A model generated the notes under the pieces. It was not told the DNA's origin. It saw nothing but the letters and a program-made list of their open reading frames with translations, and made no database searches. The position numbers and the translations under genes are program-made. A stretch of DNA of 64,000 nt from Pelomonas caseinilytica (lineage in GTDB: Bacteria; Pseudomonadota; Gammaproteobacteria; Burkholderiales; Burkholderiaceae_C): the NCBI RefSeq assembly GCF_021353235.1, contig NZ_JAJTWT010000006.1, positions 124,001-188,000 on the forward strand. Direction: 5' to 3'. Positions 14,563 to 22,643 of the stretch are shown piece by piece; position 1 is the stretch's first letter, and the number at the start of each line of letters is the position of its first letter.

Positions 14563-17500
14563 TCAGCGGCCGGCCTTGGCCACCGCCTGGCCGGCCGGCT
14601 CGCCCACCGGCAGGGTGAGCGAGAGCTTGCCGGTGGGGTTGCCCTCGGGCGGGTTGGCGGTGAGGACGACGGACTGGCCGGCGAGCAGGTTGCGCAGCCG
14701 GAGCTGGAGGGCGACGGTGTCGGACTCCTTCTTCAGCTCGCCGCTGGAGGCCAGGGTCACGGTGCCGTCCTTGAACGCGAAGCTCATGCCCTTGGGCAGG
14801 CTGACGCCCTTGTCGAGCGTCGCCTCGGCGATCTCGCCGCCGCTGGCCGTCAGCGTGACGGCCGGCTTCTTGCCCGCCGGCAGCGAGAGCTTGACGCGCA
14901 GGACGCCGGTGTCGTCCTTGGCGGCGATGCGCTCCACGCCCGCCTCGAAGCTGTAGCTGGGCTCGGGGGCCTTGGCGCATTGGCCCTCCACCACCTCGAT
15001 GGGCACGTTGACCATGCCGTCGCTGCCGGTGGCGCTGAGGGCCAGCCGGGTCAGGCCGCGGTTGGCCTTGCGCAGGCCGTCGAAGCTGACCGCCACGGTG
15101 CGCACGTCGCCGTCGGACTCGACCGTCCGCACCGCGCTGGCCTGGAGCACCCCGAGGCGGTAGCGCCGCCAGTCGTCGGGCAGGCCGCGTCCGCTCAACT
15201 CCAGCGTCAGGCGGTCTTCGCAGCTCGACACCTGGCTGGGCGACACACGCTCGATGGCCGTGGCCACCGTCGTCTCGGTGAGGGCGGTGGCCTGGCCCGC
15301 GGCGCCCTCGCAATTGCCCTTGAACTGGGTGCGCAGCTTGGCCTCGGCGACGCCGTGGTTGGTCCACACGACCACCGTGCCGTCGGCGCGCAGCGCCTGC
15401 TTGTTGAGCGTGCCGACGTCCACCGTGGCGGACAGGCCGGTCATGTCGGGCAGCACCGCGACGCCTTCCTGCGGCACCGCTGCACCGCCCAGGAAGACGC
15501 GCGGGTTGCGCCACAGGTCCACGCCGTAGATCAGCAGCGTCAGCCGGGCATTGGGCGTGTCCTTGCAGATGGGCAGGACTTCGGGGCGGATGCTGTCGAT
15601 GCGGGCCTGGTGATAGCCCTGGGAGGTCAGGGCGCGCATCAGCGTCACGGTGAGCGCGTCGTAGGAGGCGCGGTTGAGCCTGAAGCGGACCGGCAGCGCG
15701 TAGTGGTCGGTCTTGTCCGCGGCGGCGTCGAGCAGGGCGCCCCTGCCGTCGAAGTTGCCGCGCCAGGCGACCTGCACCTTCAGCGTGGCCCGGGTCCACC
15801 AGCCGGGTACCGAGACGTCGGCGCTCACCGGCACCGTGCGGGCCTGCTGGCGCAGCAGCAGCCGGTTGCCGGCCGTGTCCACGCTCAGGCGCGGCCCGAA
15901 CACCCAGCCGAATTCATAGTCGCCGTCGTCCTCCGTGCGGCCGGCGAATCCGATGACCTCGGGCACCCGCTCCATGGCGTCGACCCGGCCGGAGGCGCGG
16001 CGCGCATAGCCCACGCCGGCGCCCAGGCTGGCGCCCGAGCCGGGCATCTGCGCAGCCAGGCCGGCGGCCAGCTCCACGGCATTGGCGGCGCTGGCCACGG
16101 TGGACAGGCGTTGCACGCGCATCATCGGATCGGCGCTGTAGGGGAAGGCGACGACCGGCCCCCTGGCCGCCTGCTTGAGCGCCGTCTTGAACGGCGCCGG
16201 CGCCGCCGACGCCTCCCGGATGATGCTCTGGCCGTCGTATCGGGCGCAGTCCGCCTCGGGGGACGCGGCCCGGCAGGCCTCGTACAGCCTGTCGAGCAGC
16301 TCCTTGGCCGCATGGAAGGCCTCGCGGTACTGGTCCAGCGCCTGCTTGCCGCTGCGCTTGGTGCCGTCGGCGATGAGGCTGCGGTCGCCGATGGAATGCA
16401 CGCCCACTTCCACGGAGGGCGCGAGCTCCAGCACGCCCCTGGCGCTGCGAAGGACATCGGCGCCCGTCCTGAACCGGGGCGTCGGCACCAGCGGCAGCGA
16501 CTCCTCGCGCAGTGCCCTCCGGAAGCTCTCGTCGCTGGGTTCCATGAGCAACTGGCAAGGACGCGGCCTGCCGTCGTCGGCCGTCGTCATCGCATCGGCC
16601 ACCACGGCCGGTGCCGAAGCGGCCGTCGCGGCGAGCAGCCATTGCAGGCAGGGCTGGCCCGAGGGTTGGCGGGCCTCGTCCCTGAGCCGCTGCGAAATGC
16701 TGCGCAGGGCATAGCGCAGGTCCTCCGCCGGCTGGACGGCAAAGCTGTTGCGCTTGCCGGGGTGGACGGCCAGCTGCAGCACCTCCGGCTTGCCGTCCTG
16801 GCGCCGGCCGGACAGGGGCAGCATGGCCACGTCGTACAGGCCGGTCATGGGTCCGAGCACGGCGTAGTTCAGCGGCTCCTTGCCGTTGCCGCCACGCTGC
16901 GCCAGGTTCTGGTTCATCCGGTTGGTGATGGCGGCCAGCCAGGTGTGATAGAGCAGGTCCAGGTCCTCCCTGGCCTCGTCGTGCTCGATGGTCAGGCGGG
17001 CGATGCCGTACTGCGCCTTGTTCGGCCCGGGCATGACGGTGGACGTGAACTGCAGGTGGTACAGAGAGTTGCCGTCCACGTCGTGGGCGTCGTCCAGCAG
17101 GTTGGCGTTGATCTCCTCGCGGATGCGCGAGCGCAGCGCGAGCCGGTCTTCGAACTCATCCTCCAGCGTGCCGGGCACGCCGGCCGTGCGGGCCGTCTGG
17201 CCCATCGCCGCCAAGCCCTTGAGGGCCTCGTCGATGCGGCCCTGCAGCGCCGTGATGCGGCTGTCGCTCAGCGCCGTCGAGCCGGAGGCCAGCGTCGGCG
17301 AGGCGCCCACGGTGGCGCTCGCGGGCGGGGCGGCCGAAGCGGCGGCGGCGGGGCCGGCGGCGCTCAGCTGGGCCAGCTGCGCCTGCAGCACGACGAGCTG
17401 CGACTTGAGCTGGGTGACGTTGATCTGCTGCTGCAGGTCGGCCTGCTCGTTGGCGCGCTGGAAGTTGAGCTTGAGCGCCGGATCGACGCTCAGCGACAGC

Positions 17501-17805
17501 TGGGCGGCCAGGGTGGAGACGACCTGCAGGTCGCGCGACAGGCTGCTGCCCAGCGGCGCCGAAGCCGCATGGCCGAGCTGCTCCTGCAGGAAGCTGTCCT
17601 CGCGCATGCGGTCGTTGATGAGCTGCTCCCGCGTGAACACCTGCGGCGGACTCAGGCGTATGCGTGCAGCCTCCTGGCCGCTGCGGTCGTCGATGGCGTC
17701 GGCGCCGCCGGTGAAGGCCCGCTCGAAGGCGCCGCAGCCGCCGAGCAGGAAGGCGGTGGCCAGCAGGGCGGCACCGGCCGCGAGGGGGGTGGTGGACGGG
17801 TTCAT
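14563..17805 (-). CDS. Very large lipoprotein of unknown function (1080 residues)
   Basis: A 1080-residue protein with a lipoprotein signal peptide (FLLGGC, lipobox Cys at residue 24), so it is probably membrane-anchored. Residues about 80-240 are Gln/Ala-rich with heptad-like spacing, suggesting a coiled coil (DLQQQINVTQLKSQLVVLQA). The middle (about 250-750) is mixed alpha/beta. The C-terminal third (about 780-1080) reads as serial beta-sandwich-like segments (TLTASGGEIAEATL, VALQLRLRNLLAGQSVVL). I recognise no family. The two isolated Cys in the 390-420 region could pair. It stands alone, convergent with nothing on its strand and divergent from the iron operon. Secretion or envelope assembly is possible but not shown. 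Confidence 0.9.
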   Translation of the reverse strand: MNPSTTPLAAGAALLATAFLLGGCGAFERAFTGGADAIDDRSGQEAARIRLSPPQVFTREQLINDRMREDSFLQEQLGHAASAPLGSSLSRDLQVVSTLAAQLSLSVDPALKLNFQRANEQADLQQQINVTQLKSQLVVLQAQLAQLSAAGPAAAASAAPPASATVGASPTLASGSTALSDSRITALQGRIDEALKGLAAMGQTARTAGVPGTLEDEFEDRLALRSRIREEINANLLDDAHDVDGNSLYHLQFTSTVMPGPNKAQYGIARLTIEHDEAREDLDLLYHTWLAAITNRMNQNLAQRGGNGKEPLNYAVLGPMTGLYDVAMLPLSGRRQDGKPEVLQLAVHPGKRNSFAVQPAEDLRYALRSISQRLRDEARQPSGQPCLQWLLAATAASAPAVVADAMTTADDGRPRPCQLLMEPSDESFRRALREESLPLVPTPRFRTGADVLRSARGVLELAPSVEVGVHSIGDRSLIADGTKRSGKQALDQYREAFHAAKELLDRLYEACRAASPEADCARYDGQSIIREASAAPAPFKTALKQAARGPVVAFPYSADPMMRVQRLSTVASAANAVELAAGLAAQMPGSGASLGAGVGYARRASGRVDAMERVPEVIGFAGRTEDDGDYEFGWVFGPRLSVDTAGNRLLLRQQARTVPVSADVSVPGWWTRATLKVQVAWRGNFDGRGALLDAAADKTDHYALPVRFRLNRASYDALTVTLMRALTSQGYHQARIDSIRPEVLPICKDTPNARLTLLIYGVDLWRNPRVFLGGAAVPQEGVAVLPDMTGLSATVDVGTLNKQALRADGTVVVWTNHGVAEAKLRTQFKGNCEGAAGQATALTETTVATAIERVSPSQVSSCEDRLTLELSGRGLPDDWRRYRLGVLQASAVRTVESDGDVRTVAVSFDGLRKANRGLTRLALSATGSDGMVNVPIEVVEGQCAKAPEPSYSFEAGVERIAAKDDTGVLRVKLSLPAGKKPAVTLTASGGEIAEATLDKGVSLPKGMSFAFKDGTVTLASSGELKKESDTVALQLRLRNLLAGQSVVLTANPPEGNPTGKLSLTLPVGEPAGQAVAKAGR

Positions 17806-17874
17806 GAGGCGCTCTCCCAGGTCACGCGTCGTCGCGTGCGGGTATTGGAGGGAAAGCGCCGCCCCGGCAAAACC

Positions 17875-18266
17875 TCAAGAGTTGGGAGGCTCCGGGCCTG
17901 CGGCCGGAGGCGCCGCCACACCGCGGCGCGAGCCCAGCCGCTGGGCGTAGACCCAGGTGAATTCGGCGCCGACGAGGAGGACCTGGGTCGAGTAGTAGAC
18001 CCAGACGAAGACGACGGCCAGCGAGCCGGCGGCCCCGAAGCCGACAGCACGATGACGAGCCGCGGCGCCAGCGAGAAGACGGTGTAGTACGACAAGGCCG
18101 CGCCCATGCTGGGCGCGTAGTCGTCGACCCAGGCGGAGACCGAGGCCTTGAGCAGGCTCCACCAGGTCGACGCGGACCCGCGCGAGGCGGCCCGCAGCGC
18201 GCCCCGGGCCGAGGCGACGGCATCGTCTTGGGCGGGGTTCGGCCGGGCGGCTTGGTGGGCTGGCAT
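17875..18266 (-). pseudogene. YihY/UPF0761 membrane protein remnant with internal deletion
   Basis: The N-terminal part (from ATG 18266) reads WSLLKASVSAWVDDYAPSMG, ALSYYTVFSLAP and LVIVLS, the start of a YihY/UPF0761 (BrkB-like) membrane protein. Near 18045 the family sequence continues in another frame as FGAAGSLAVVFVWVYYSTQ and LLVGAEFTWVYAQRLGSRR, which is the family C-terminus. Roughly 200 or more residues of the middle are missing and the junction is out of frame. The product cannot be functional. I see no repeat at the junction. Confidence 0.85.
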
Positions 18267-18371
18267 GGCGGCTTGCCGGGCAAGCTGGATGCCCGGACGA
18301 GCCGGCGCCGCTGACAGGACAATGCCGGGGCGGGCGCGGCGACGCCCGATGTCCGGTCGAACCGCCCTCCC

Positions 18372-19013
18372 ATGCTCCAGTCCCTGACCCTCCCCGTCAC
18401 GCCCTTCCAGCAGAACTGCTCCATCGTGTGGTGCGACGTCACCCATGAAGCCGCCGTCATCGACCCCGGCGGCGAGCTGCCCCGGCTACTGGCTGCCGTG
18501 CAGGAACGTGGTTTGCACCTGAAGGCCATCTGGCTCACCCATGCCCACATCGACCACGCAGGCGGCGCGGGCCAGCTGGCCCGCGAGCAGGGGCTGCCCA
18601 TCGTCGGGCCCCATCCCGGCGACCAGTTCTGGATCGACGGCCTGGCGCAGCAGAGCCGCATGTTCGGCTTCCCGCCGGCCGAGGCCTTCGAGCCCGACCG
18701 CTGGCTGCATGACGGCGACACCGTGCGCATCGGCGAGGAGGTGCTGTCGGTGCGCCACTGCCCGGGCCACACGCCGGGCCACGTCGTCTTCCATTCGGCC
18801 TCGGCGGGCCGCGTCTTCGTAGGCGACGTGCTCTTCGCCGGCAGCATCGGCCGAACGGACTTTCCGGGCGGCAGCCACCGGCAGCTCATCGATTCCATCC
18901 GCGGCCGGCTGTGGCCGATGGGCGATGCGACCATCGTCGTGCCGGGCCACGGTCCGGAAACCAGCATCGGGCGGGAGCGGGCCGGCAATCCCTATGTTGC
19001 AGAGGGCGTCTGA
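18372..19013 (+). CDS. Metallo-beta-lactamase-fold hydrolase (YcbL/glyoxalase-II-like)
   Basis: A 213-residue MBL-fold hydrolase. Zinc-binding motifs are present: THAHIDHAGG (HxHxDH), the HCPGHTPGH segment, the Asp in FVGDVLFAGSIGRTD and the terminal His in PGHGPETSIG. The start MLQSLTLPVTPFQQNCSIVW matches YcbL-type type II glyoxalase relatives that hydrolyse thioesters such as S-lactoylglutathione. It begins right after the broken yihY on the other strand. The exact substrate is not certain. Confidence 0.93.
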   Translation: MLQSLTLPVTPFQQNCSIVWCDVTHEAAVIDPGGELPRLLAAVQERGLHLKAIWLTHAHIDHAGGAGQLAREQGLPIVGPHPGDQFWIDGLAQQSRMFGFPPAEAFEPDRWLHDGDTVRIGEEVLSVRHCPGHTPGHVVFHSASAGRVFVGDVLFAGSIGRTDFPGGSHRQLIDSIRGRLWPMGDATIVVPGHGPETSIGRERAGNPYVAEGV

Positions 19014-19135
19014 ATCACGCGGCGCCACCGCCGTGATTCGTTCACAAACACACCCAGCAACATTTACGCCCCGCCGGAAAAGTGCTCTCCTACGCTCTGG
19101 GGATGGCCTGCAAGGGTGGGCCGAGGAGTGCTGCC

Positions 19136-19813
19136 ATGTGGATGTCCGAGTTTGTCCAGCCAGGCCAGGTGCAGGGGGCTCGCCCTCGCGAGCGCCGGGC
19201 TGCGGCTTCGCTGTCCAGCCAGTGGATGAGCCTGGTGCTCGAGGAGCTCGACCACGGCGTCGTGCTGCTCAATGGCGCGGGCAGGGTGCTTCACACCAAC
19301 CTCGCGGCGCGCGCGTCGCTGGAGGGCAACCATCCGCTCGAGATGGTCGGCCCCCACCTGCGTGCGCGGCTGCTGACCGACGCCGTGCCTCTGGCCGAGG
19401 CCCTGGAGGGCGCCGAGGCGAGTGGCCGGCGCTGCCTGCTGCGCCTGGGTGACGAGCGGGCCGAATGCGGGCGCGCCAATGTCGTCGTCGTGCCGCTCAA
19501 CCGCGATGTCAGCCAGGCGGCCGTGCTGCTGGTGCTGGAGCGGCGCCAGCTCTGCGGCGACCTCGCCGCCCAGTGGTTCGCGCTGCGCTACCAGCTCACG
19601 CCGGCGGAGACCGAGGTGCTGAAGGCCCTGTCCAACGGCGTCAAGCCCACCGAGGTCGCCCAGCGCCAGGGCGTGGCGATCTCCACCGTGCGCAGCCAGA
19701 TCCAGAGCATCCGCGCCAAGAGTGGCGCCGACAGCATCGGCGAGCTCATGCGCCAGCTGGCCCTGCTGCCACCGCTGGTGTCCTCCCTGAGGCCGGCCAA
19801 GCTGGTCAATTGA
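19136..19813 (+). CDS. PAS-like sensor with LuxR-type HTH
   Basis: A 225-residue regulator from the ATG at 19136 (an in-frame start at 19082 would add 18 residues). I choose 19136 because GAGGAG lies 8 bp upstream. The N-terminal half is PAS-like (ELDHGVVLLNGAGRVLHTNL). The C-terminal 65 residues form a LuxR-type helix-turn-helix (LTPAETEVLKALSNGVKPTE, VAISTVRSQIQSIRAKSG). It probably controls transcription in response to an unknown signal. A Crp-type regulator gene follows on the same strand. The stop codon sits inside a short tandem repeat (ATTGAGCGGCG). Confidence 0.88.
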   Translation: MWMSEFVQPGQVQGARPRERRAAASLSSQWMSLVLEELDHGVVLLNGAGRVLHTNLAARASLEGNHPLEMVGPHLRARLLTDAVPLAEALEGAEASGRRCLLRLGDERAECGRANVVVVPLNRDVSQAAVLLVLERRQLCGDLAAQWFALRYQLTPAETEVLKALSNGVKPTEVAQRQGVAISTVRSQIQSIRAKSGADSIGELMRQLALLPPLVSSLRPAKLVN

Positions 19814-19921
19814 GCGGCGATTGAGCGGCGATTGACGGGAGATTCCGCGGCCGGTGTCCGCGGCGTCAACAGGCCCTAACATCCGGCCCGCGGCGCGCCT
19901 CATGCGCGCCGCCTTGCCCGG

Positions 19922-20554
19922 ATGGCTGACCACGCTCTCGACCCCGAACTGCAGGCCCTGCCCCCTTCGCTGCGCACGCTGGCGGCGCGCGGCATCGCGC
20001 GCAGCTACCGCAAGGGCGTGGTGCTGATCGAAGAAGGTTCGCTCGGCGACAACCTCTACCTCGTGCTGTCGGGCTCGCTGCGCGCCTACAGCAGCGATGC
20101 GCGCGGACGCGAGATCACCTACGGCGTCTACGGCCCCGGCGAATACGTCGGCGAGATGAGCCTGGACGGCGGGCCGCGCTCGGCCAGCGTCATGACCGAG
20201 GTGCCCAGCCGCCTCGTCATGGTGACCCGGGCCAGCCTGCTGACCCACATCAGCGTGCACCCGGAGTTCGCCTTCGAACTGCTGACCAAGGTCATCCGCC
20301 GCGCCCGCGCGGCGACGCTGTCGACCAAGCAGCTGGCCCTCAACGACGTCTATGGCCGCCTGCGGTCCTTGGTGGACGAGGCCACCCAGGACGGCCGCCA
20401 TCTCGAGATGACCCACCAGGGCATCGCCCAGCGCCTGGGCTGCTCGCGCGAGATGGTGTCCAAGCTCGTCAAGGATCTGGAGCAGGGGGGCTATCTCAAG
20501 CGCATCGCTGCCAGCCAGTACCAGCGGCTCAAGACGCTGCCGGCGCGCTGGTGA
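19922..20554 (+). CDS. Crp/Fnr-family transcriptional regulator
   Basis: A 210-residue regulator: cyclic-nucleotide-binding beta-barrel at about residues 20-135 (VLIEEGSLGDNLYLVLSGSL, GEYVGEMSLDGGPRSASV) and a winged HTH at about 145-205 (TQDGRHLEMTHQGIAQRLG, SREMVSKLVKDLEQGGYL). The phosphate-binding cassette GEMSLDGGPRSASV keeps the Gly-Glu and Arg-Ser features of cAMP binders, so cAMP or a related nucleotide may be the ligand. There is no Fnr-type cysteine cluster. It follows the LuxR-type gene by about 110 bp, so the two could act together. Confidence 0.92.
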   Translation: MADHALDPELQALPPSLRTLAARGIARSYRKGVVLIEEGSLGDNLYLVLSGSLRAYSSDARGREITYGVYGPGEYVGEMSLDGGPRSASVMTEVPSRLVMVTRASLLTHISVHPEFAFELLTKVIRRARAATLSTKQLALNDVYGRLRSLVDEATQDGRHLEMTHQGIAQRLGCSREMVSKLVKDLEQGGYLKRIAASQYQRLKTLPARW

Positions 20555-20572
20555 GGCAGGGCGGGCCCGGCC

Positions 20573-21541
20573 TCACTGCGACCGCGACTTGAGCGGCGGC
20601 GCGACGGGGAAGCGCTGGTCCGGCTTGGGCGCGCGCTGGTACAGGCCCTCGACCTTGGGCAGGTTGGCCTGGATGTCGCGGATGCGGGTCGTGCTCGCCG
20701 GGTGGGTGGACAGCCACTGCGGCGGCGCGCCCTTGTTGGCCGTCATCATCTTCTCCCACAGCCGCACGGCGGCGGCGGGGTCGTAGCCCGAGCGGGCGGC
20801 CAGCTCGATGCCGACGAGGTCGGCCTCGGTCTCATCCTCGCGGCTGAAGCGCAGCGACAGCAGCTGGGCGCCCATGCCCGCCAGGCCGCGGCCGACGTTG
20901 CCCAGGCCCAGCAGGGCCGAGCCCAGCTCGACGACGGCGTTGGTCGCCGTGGTCTTGCCCATGCGCTCGCGGGCATGCTCGCGCAGCGCGTGCGAGACCT
21001 CGTGGCCCATGATGGCGGCGACCTCGTCGTCCTCCAGCTTGAGCTTTTCGAGGATGCCGTAGAAGAAGGCGATCTTGCCGCCGGGCATGCAGAAGGCGTT
21101 GAGCTCGGGGCTGCCGAGCAGGTTGACCTCCCACTTCCACTCGCGCGCGCGGTCGTTCCATTCGTAGCTGAAGGGGATGATGCGCTGCGCGATGTAGCGC
21201 AGGCGGTGCAGCTGGGGGTGGTCCATCGGGGCCAGGGCGCGCTGCTGGGCGGCCTGGCGCATCATCTGCGCGTACTGCTGGCCGCCGGCCTGCTCGAGCT
21301 GGTCGGCCGAGACGAAGCCGGTGAACTTGCTCTTGGGCCCCACGTCCACGCCTTCGCGCGCCCAGGCGGGCACCAGCGCCGCGGCGCCCGCGGCACCGAG
21401 CAGGCCGGTGAAGAGCCGGCGGCTGCGCTGGCGTGGCGGCGTGCAGCGGCCGGCGGCGCAATCGGTGCAGGCGCCGAAGCCGCGCGGCAGCGGGTGGGTG
21501 AAGCGGAGATCGTCGGAAACGGTGAAGTCGTCGGCATCCAT
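20573..21541 (-). CDS. M48-family zinc metalloprotease
   Basis: A 322-residue M48 peptidase. The zinc site is intact: HEVSH (H180, E181, H184) and the downstream SREDETEADLVG with the third ligand Glu at about 237. A hydrophobic segment after RSRRLFTG (residues about 43-60, GLLGAAGAAALVPAWA) acts as a membrane anchor or signal; the twin arginines make Tat export conceivable. The C-terminus has WLSTHPASTTRI, the family motif that contacts the active site. Relatives (LoiP/BepA/Oma1-like) clear damaged envelope proteins. The start at 21541 was chosen over an upstream extension that overlaps the flavin reductase gene. Confidence 0.9.
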   Translation of the reverse strand: MDADDFTVSDDLRFTHPLPRGFGACTDCAAGRCTPPRQRSRRLFTGLLGAAGAAALVPAWAREGVDVGPKSKFTGFVSADQLEQAGGQQYAQMMRQAAQQRALAPMDHPQLHRLRYIAQRIIPFSYEWNDRAREWKWEVNLLGSPELNAFCMPGGKIAFFYGILEKLKLEDDEVAAIMGHEVSHALREHARERMGKTTATNAVVELGSALLGLGNVGRGLAGMGAQLLSLRFSREDETEADLVGIELAARSGYDPAAAVRLWEKMMTANKGAPPQWLSTHPASTTRIRDIQANLPKVEGLYQRAPKPDQRFPVAPPLKSRSQ

Positions 21542-21581
21542 GCCGTCATTGTGCGATGTCCGCAGTAGCGACAATCCCCCC

Positions 21582-22058
21582 ATGGACAGCCAGCAATTCC
21601 GCGCCGCCCTGGGGCTCTTCGCCACCGGCGTGACCATCGTCACCGTGCGCTCGGAGGAGGGCGGCCTGGTCGGCCTGACGGCCAATTCCTTCAACTCCGT
21701 GTCGCTGGACCCGCCGCTGGTGCTGTGGAGCCTGGCCCGGCGGGCCGGCTCGCTGCCGGTGTTCGCCCGCGGCACGCATTACGCCATCAACATCCTCGCG
21801 GCCGACCAGAAGGAGCTGGCGCAGCGCTTCGCCACGCGCGACATCGACCGCTTCGCCGGCGTGCCCTGGCGCGAGGGCGCGGGTGGCGCGCCGGTGCTGG
21901 ACGGCGTCGTTGCCGCTTTCGAATGCGCCAACCGGAGCCGTTATGAGGAGGGCGACCACGTCATCTTCGTGGGCGAGGTGGAGCGCTGCACCGCACGGCC
22001 GGGCGCACAGCCGCTGATCTTCCACGGCGGGCGCTACTTCACCGAGCTGCCGTTGTGA
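21582..22058 (+). CDS. Flavin reductase-domain protein
   Basis: A 158-residue protein of the flavin reductase (FMN-binding split barrel) family. Family features: FATGVTIVTVRSEEGGLVGL, then TANSFNSVSLDPPLVLWSL, and C-terminal DHVIFVGEVERC followed by PLIFHGGRYFTEL. Members supply reduced flavin to a monooxygenase or act as stand-alone reductases. No monooxygenase gene is adjacent. The ATG at 21582 is only about 40 bp from the divergent M48 start, so the promoters must overlap. Confidence 0.92.
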   Translation: MDSQQFRAALGLFATGVTIVTVRSEEGGLVGLTANSFNSVSLDPPLVLWSLARRAGSLPVFARGTHYAINILAADQKELAQRFATRDIDRFAGVPWREGAGGAPVLDGVVAAFECANRSRYEEGDHVIFVGEVERCTARPGAQPLIFHGGRYFTELPL

Positions 22059-22188
22059 TCTGAAGGGTGGCCCGTCGCTCGGCCCGCCGGGGGCTTCGGG
22101 CTTTTTCGGGATGGCGCTGTCGATCCGGGCGCGGTCTGATCGTCGTCAAGGTCAGAGGGCCGTCCTCTGACCACACCGAGACCCGACC

Positions 22189-22632
22189 ATGACCACCACC
22201 GTCACCCTGCACCGCGTGCTGCGCTGCCCGCCCGAGCGCGTCTACCGCGCCTTCACGACCCCCGCCGCCATGGCCAAGTGGCTGCCTCCCCACGGCTTCA
22301 CGGGCACCGTCCACGAGATGGACGCCCAGGTCGGCGGCAGCTACCGCATGTCCTTCACCAACTTCACGACCGGCGACGGTCACAGCTTCGGCGGCCGTTA
22401 CCTCGAGCTGGAGCCGGGCCAGCGGCTGCGCTACACCGCCACCTTCGACGACCCCAACCTGCCGGGCGAGATGCAGACGACCGTCGAGCTGCGCGCGGTG
22501 TTCTGCGGCACCGAGGTGCGCATCACGCAGCAAGGCATTCCGGCGGTCATTCCGGCCGAGGCCTGCTACCTGGGCTGGCAGGAATCGCTGACGCTGCTGG
22601 CCCAGCTGGCCGAGCCCGAGATCCGTCAGTAA
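22189..22632 (+). CDS. SRPBCC (AHSA1-like) protein
   Basis: A 147-residue START-like protein of the AHSA1 group: VTLHRVLRCPPERVYRAFTT, AAMAKWLPPHGFTGTVHEMD, the GGSYRMSFTNFTTG segment and a C-terminal helix CYLGWQESLTLLAQL. These proteins form a deep hydrophobic pocket; ligands are mostly unknown. It stands alone with a short upstream region and is convergent with the ABC permease gene. Confidence 0.9.
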   Translation: MTTTVTLHRVLRCPPERVYRAFTTPAAMAKWLPPHGFTGTVHEMDAQVGGSYRMSFTNFTTGDGHSFGGRYLELEPGQRLRYTATFDDPNLPGEMQTTVELRAVFCGTEVRITQQGIPAVIPAEACYLGWQESLTLLAQLAEPEIRQ

Positions 22633-22643
22633 GGGGGCCGGGA

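Noticed and set aside
19812-19838. Short tandem repeat ATTGAGCGGCG after the LuxR-type gene
   Set aside because: Only two full units plus a partial one; it merely duplicates the stop codon region and has no visible function.
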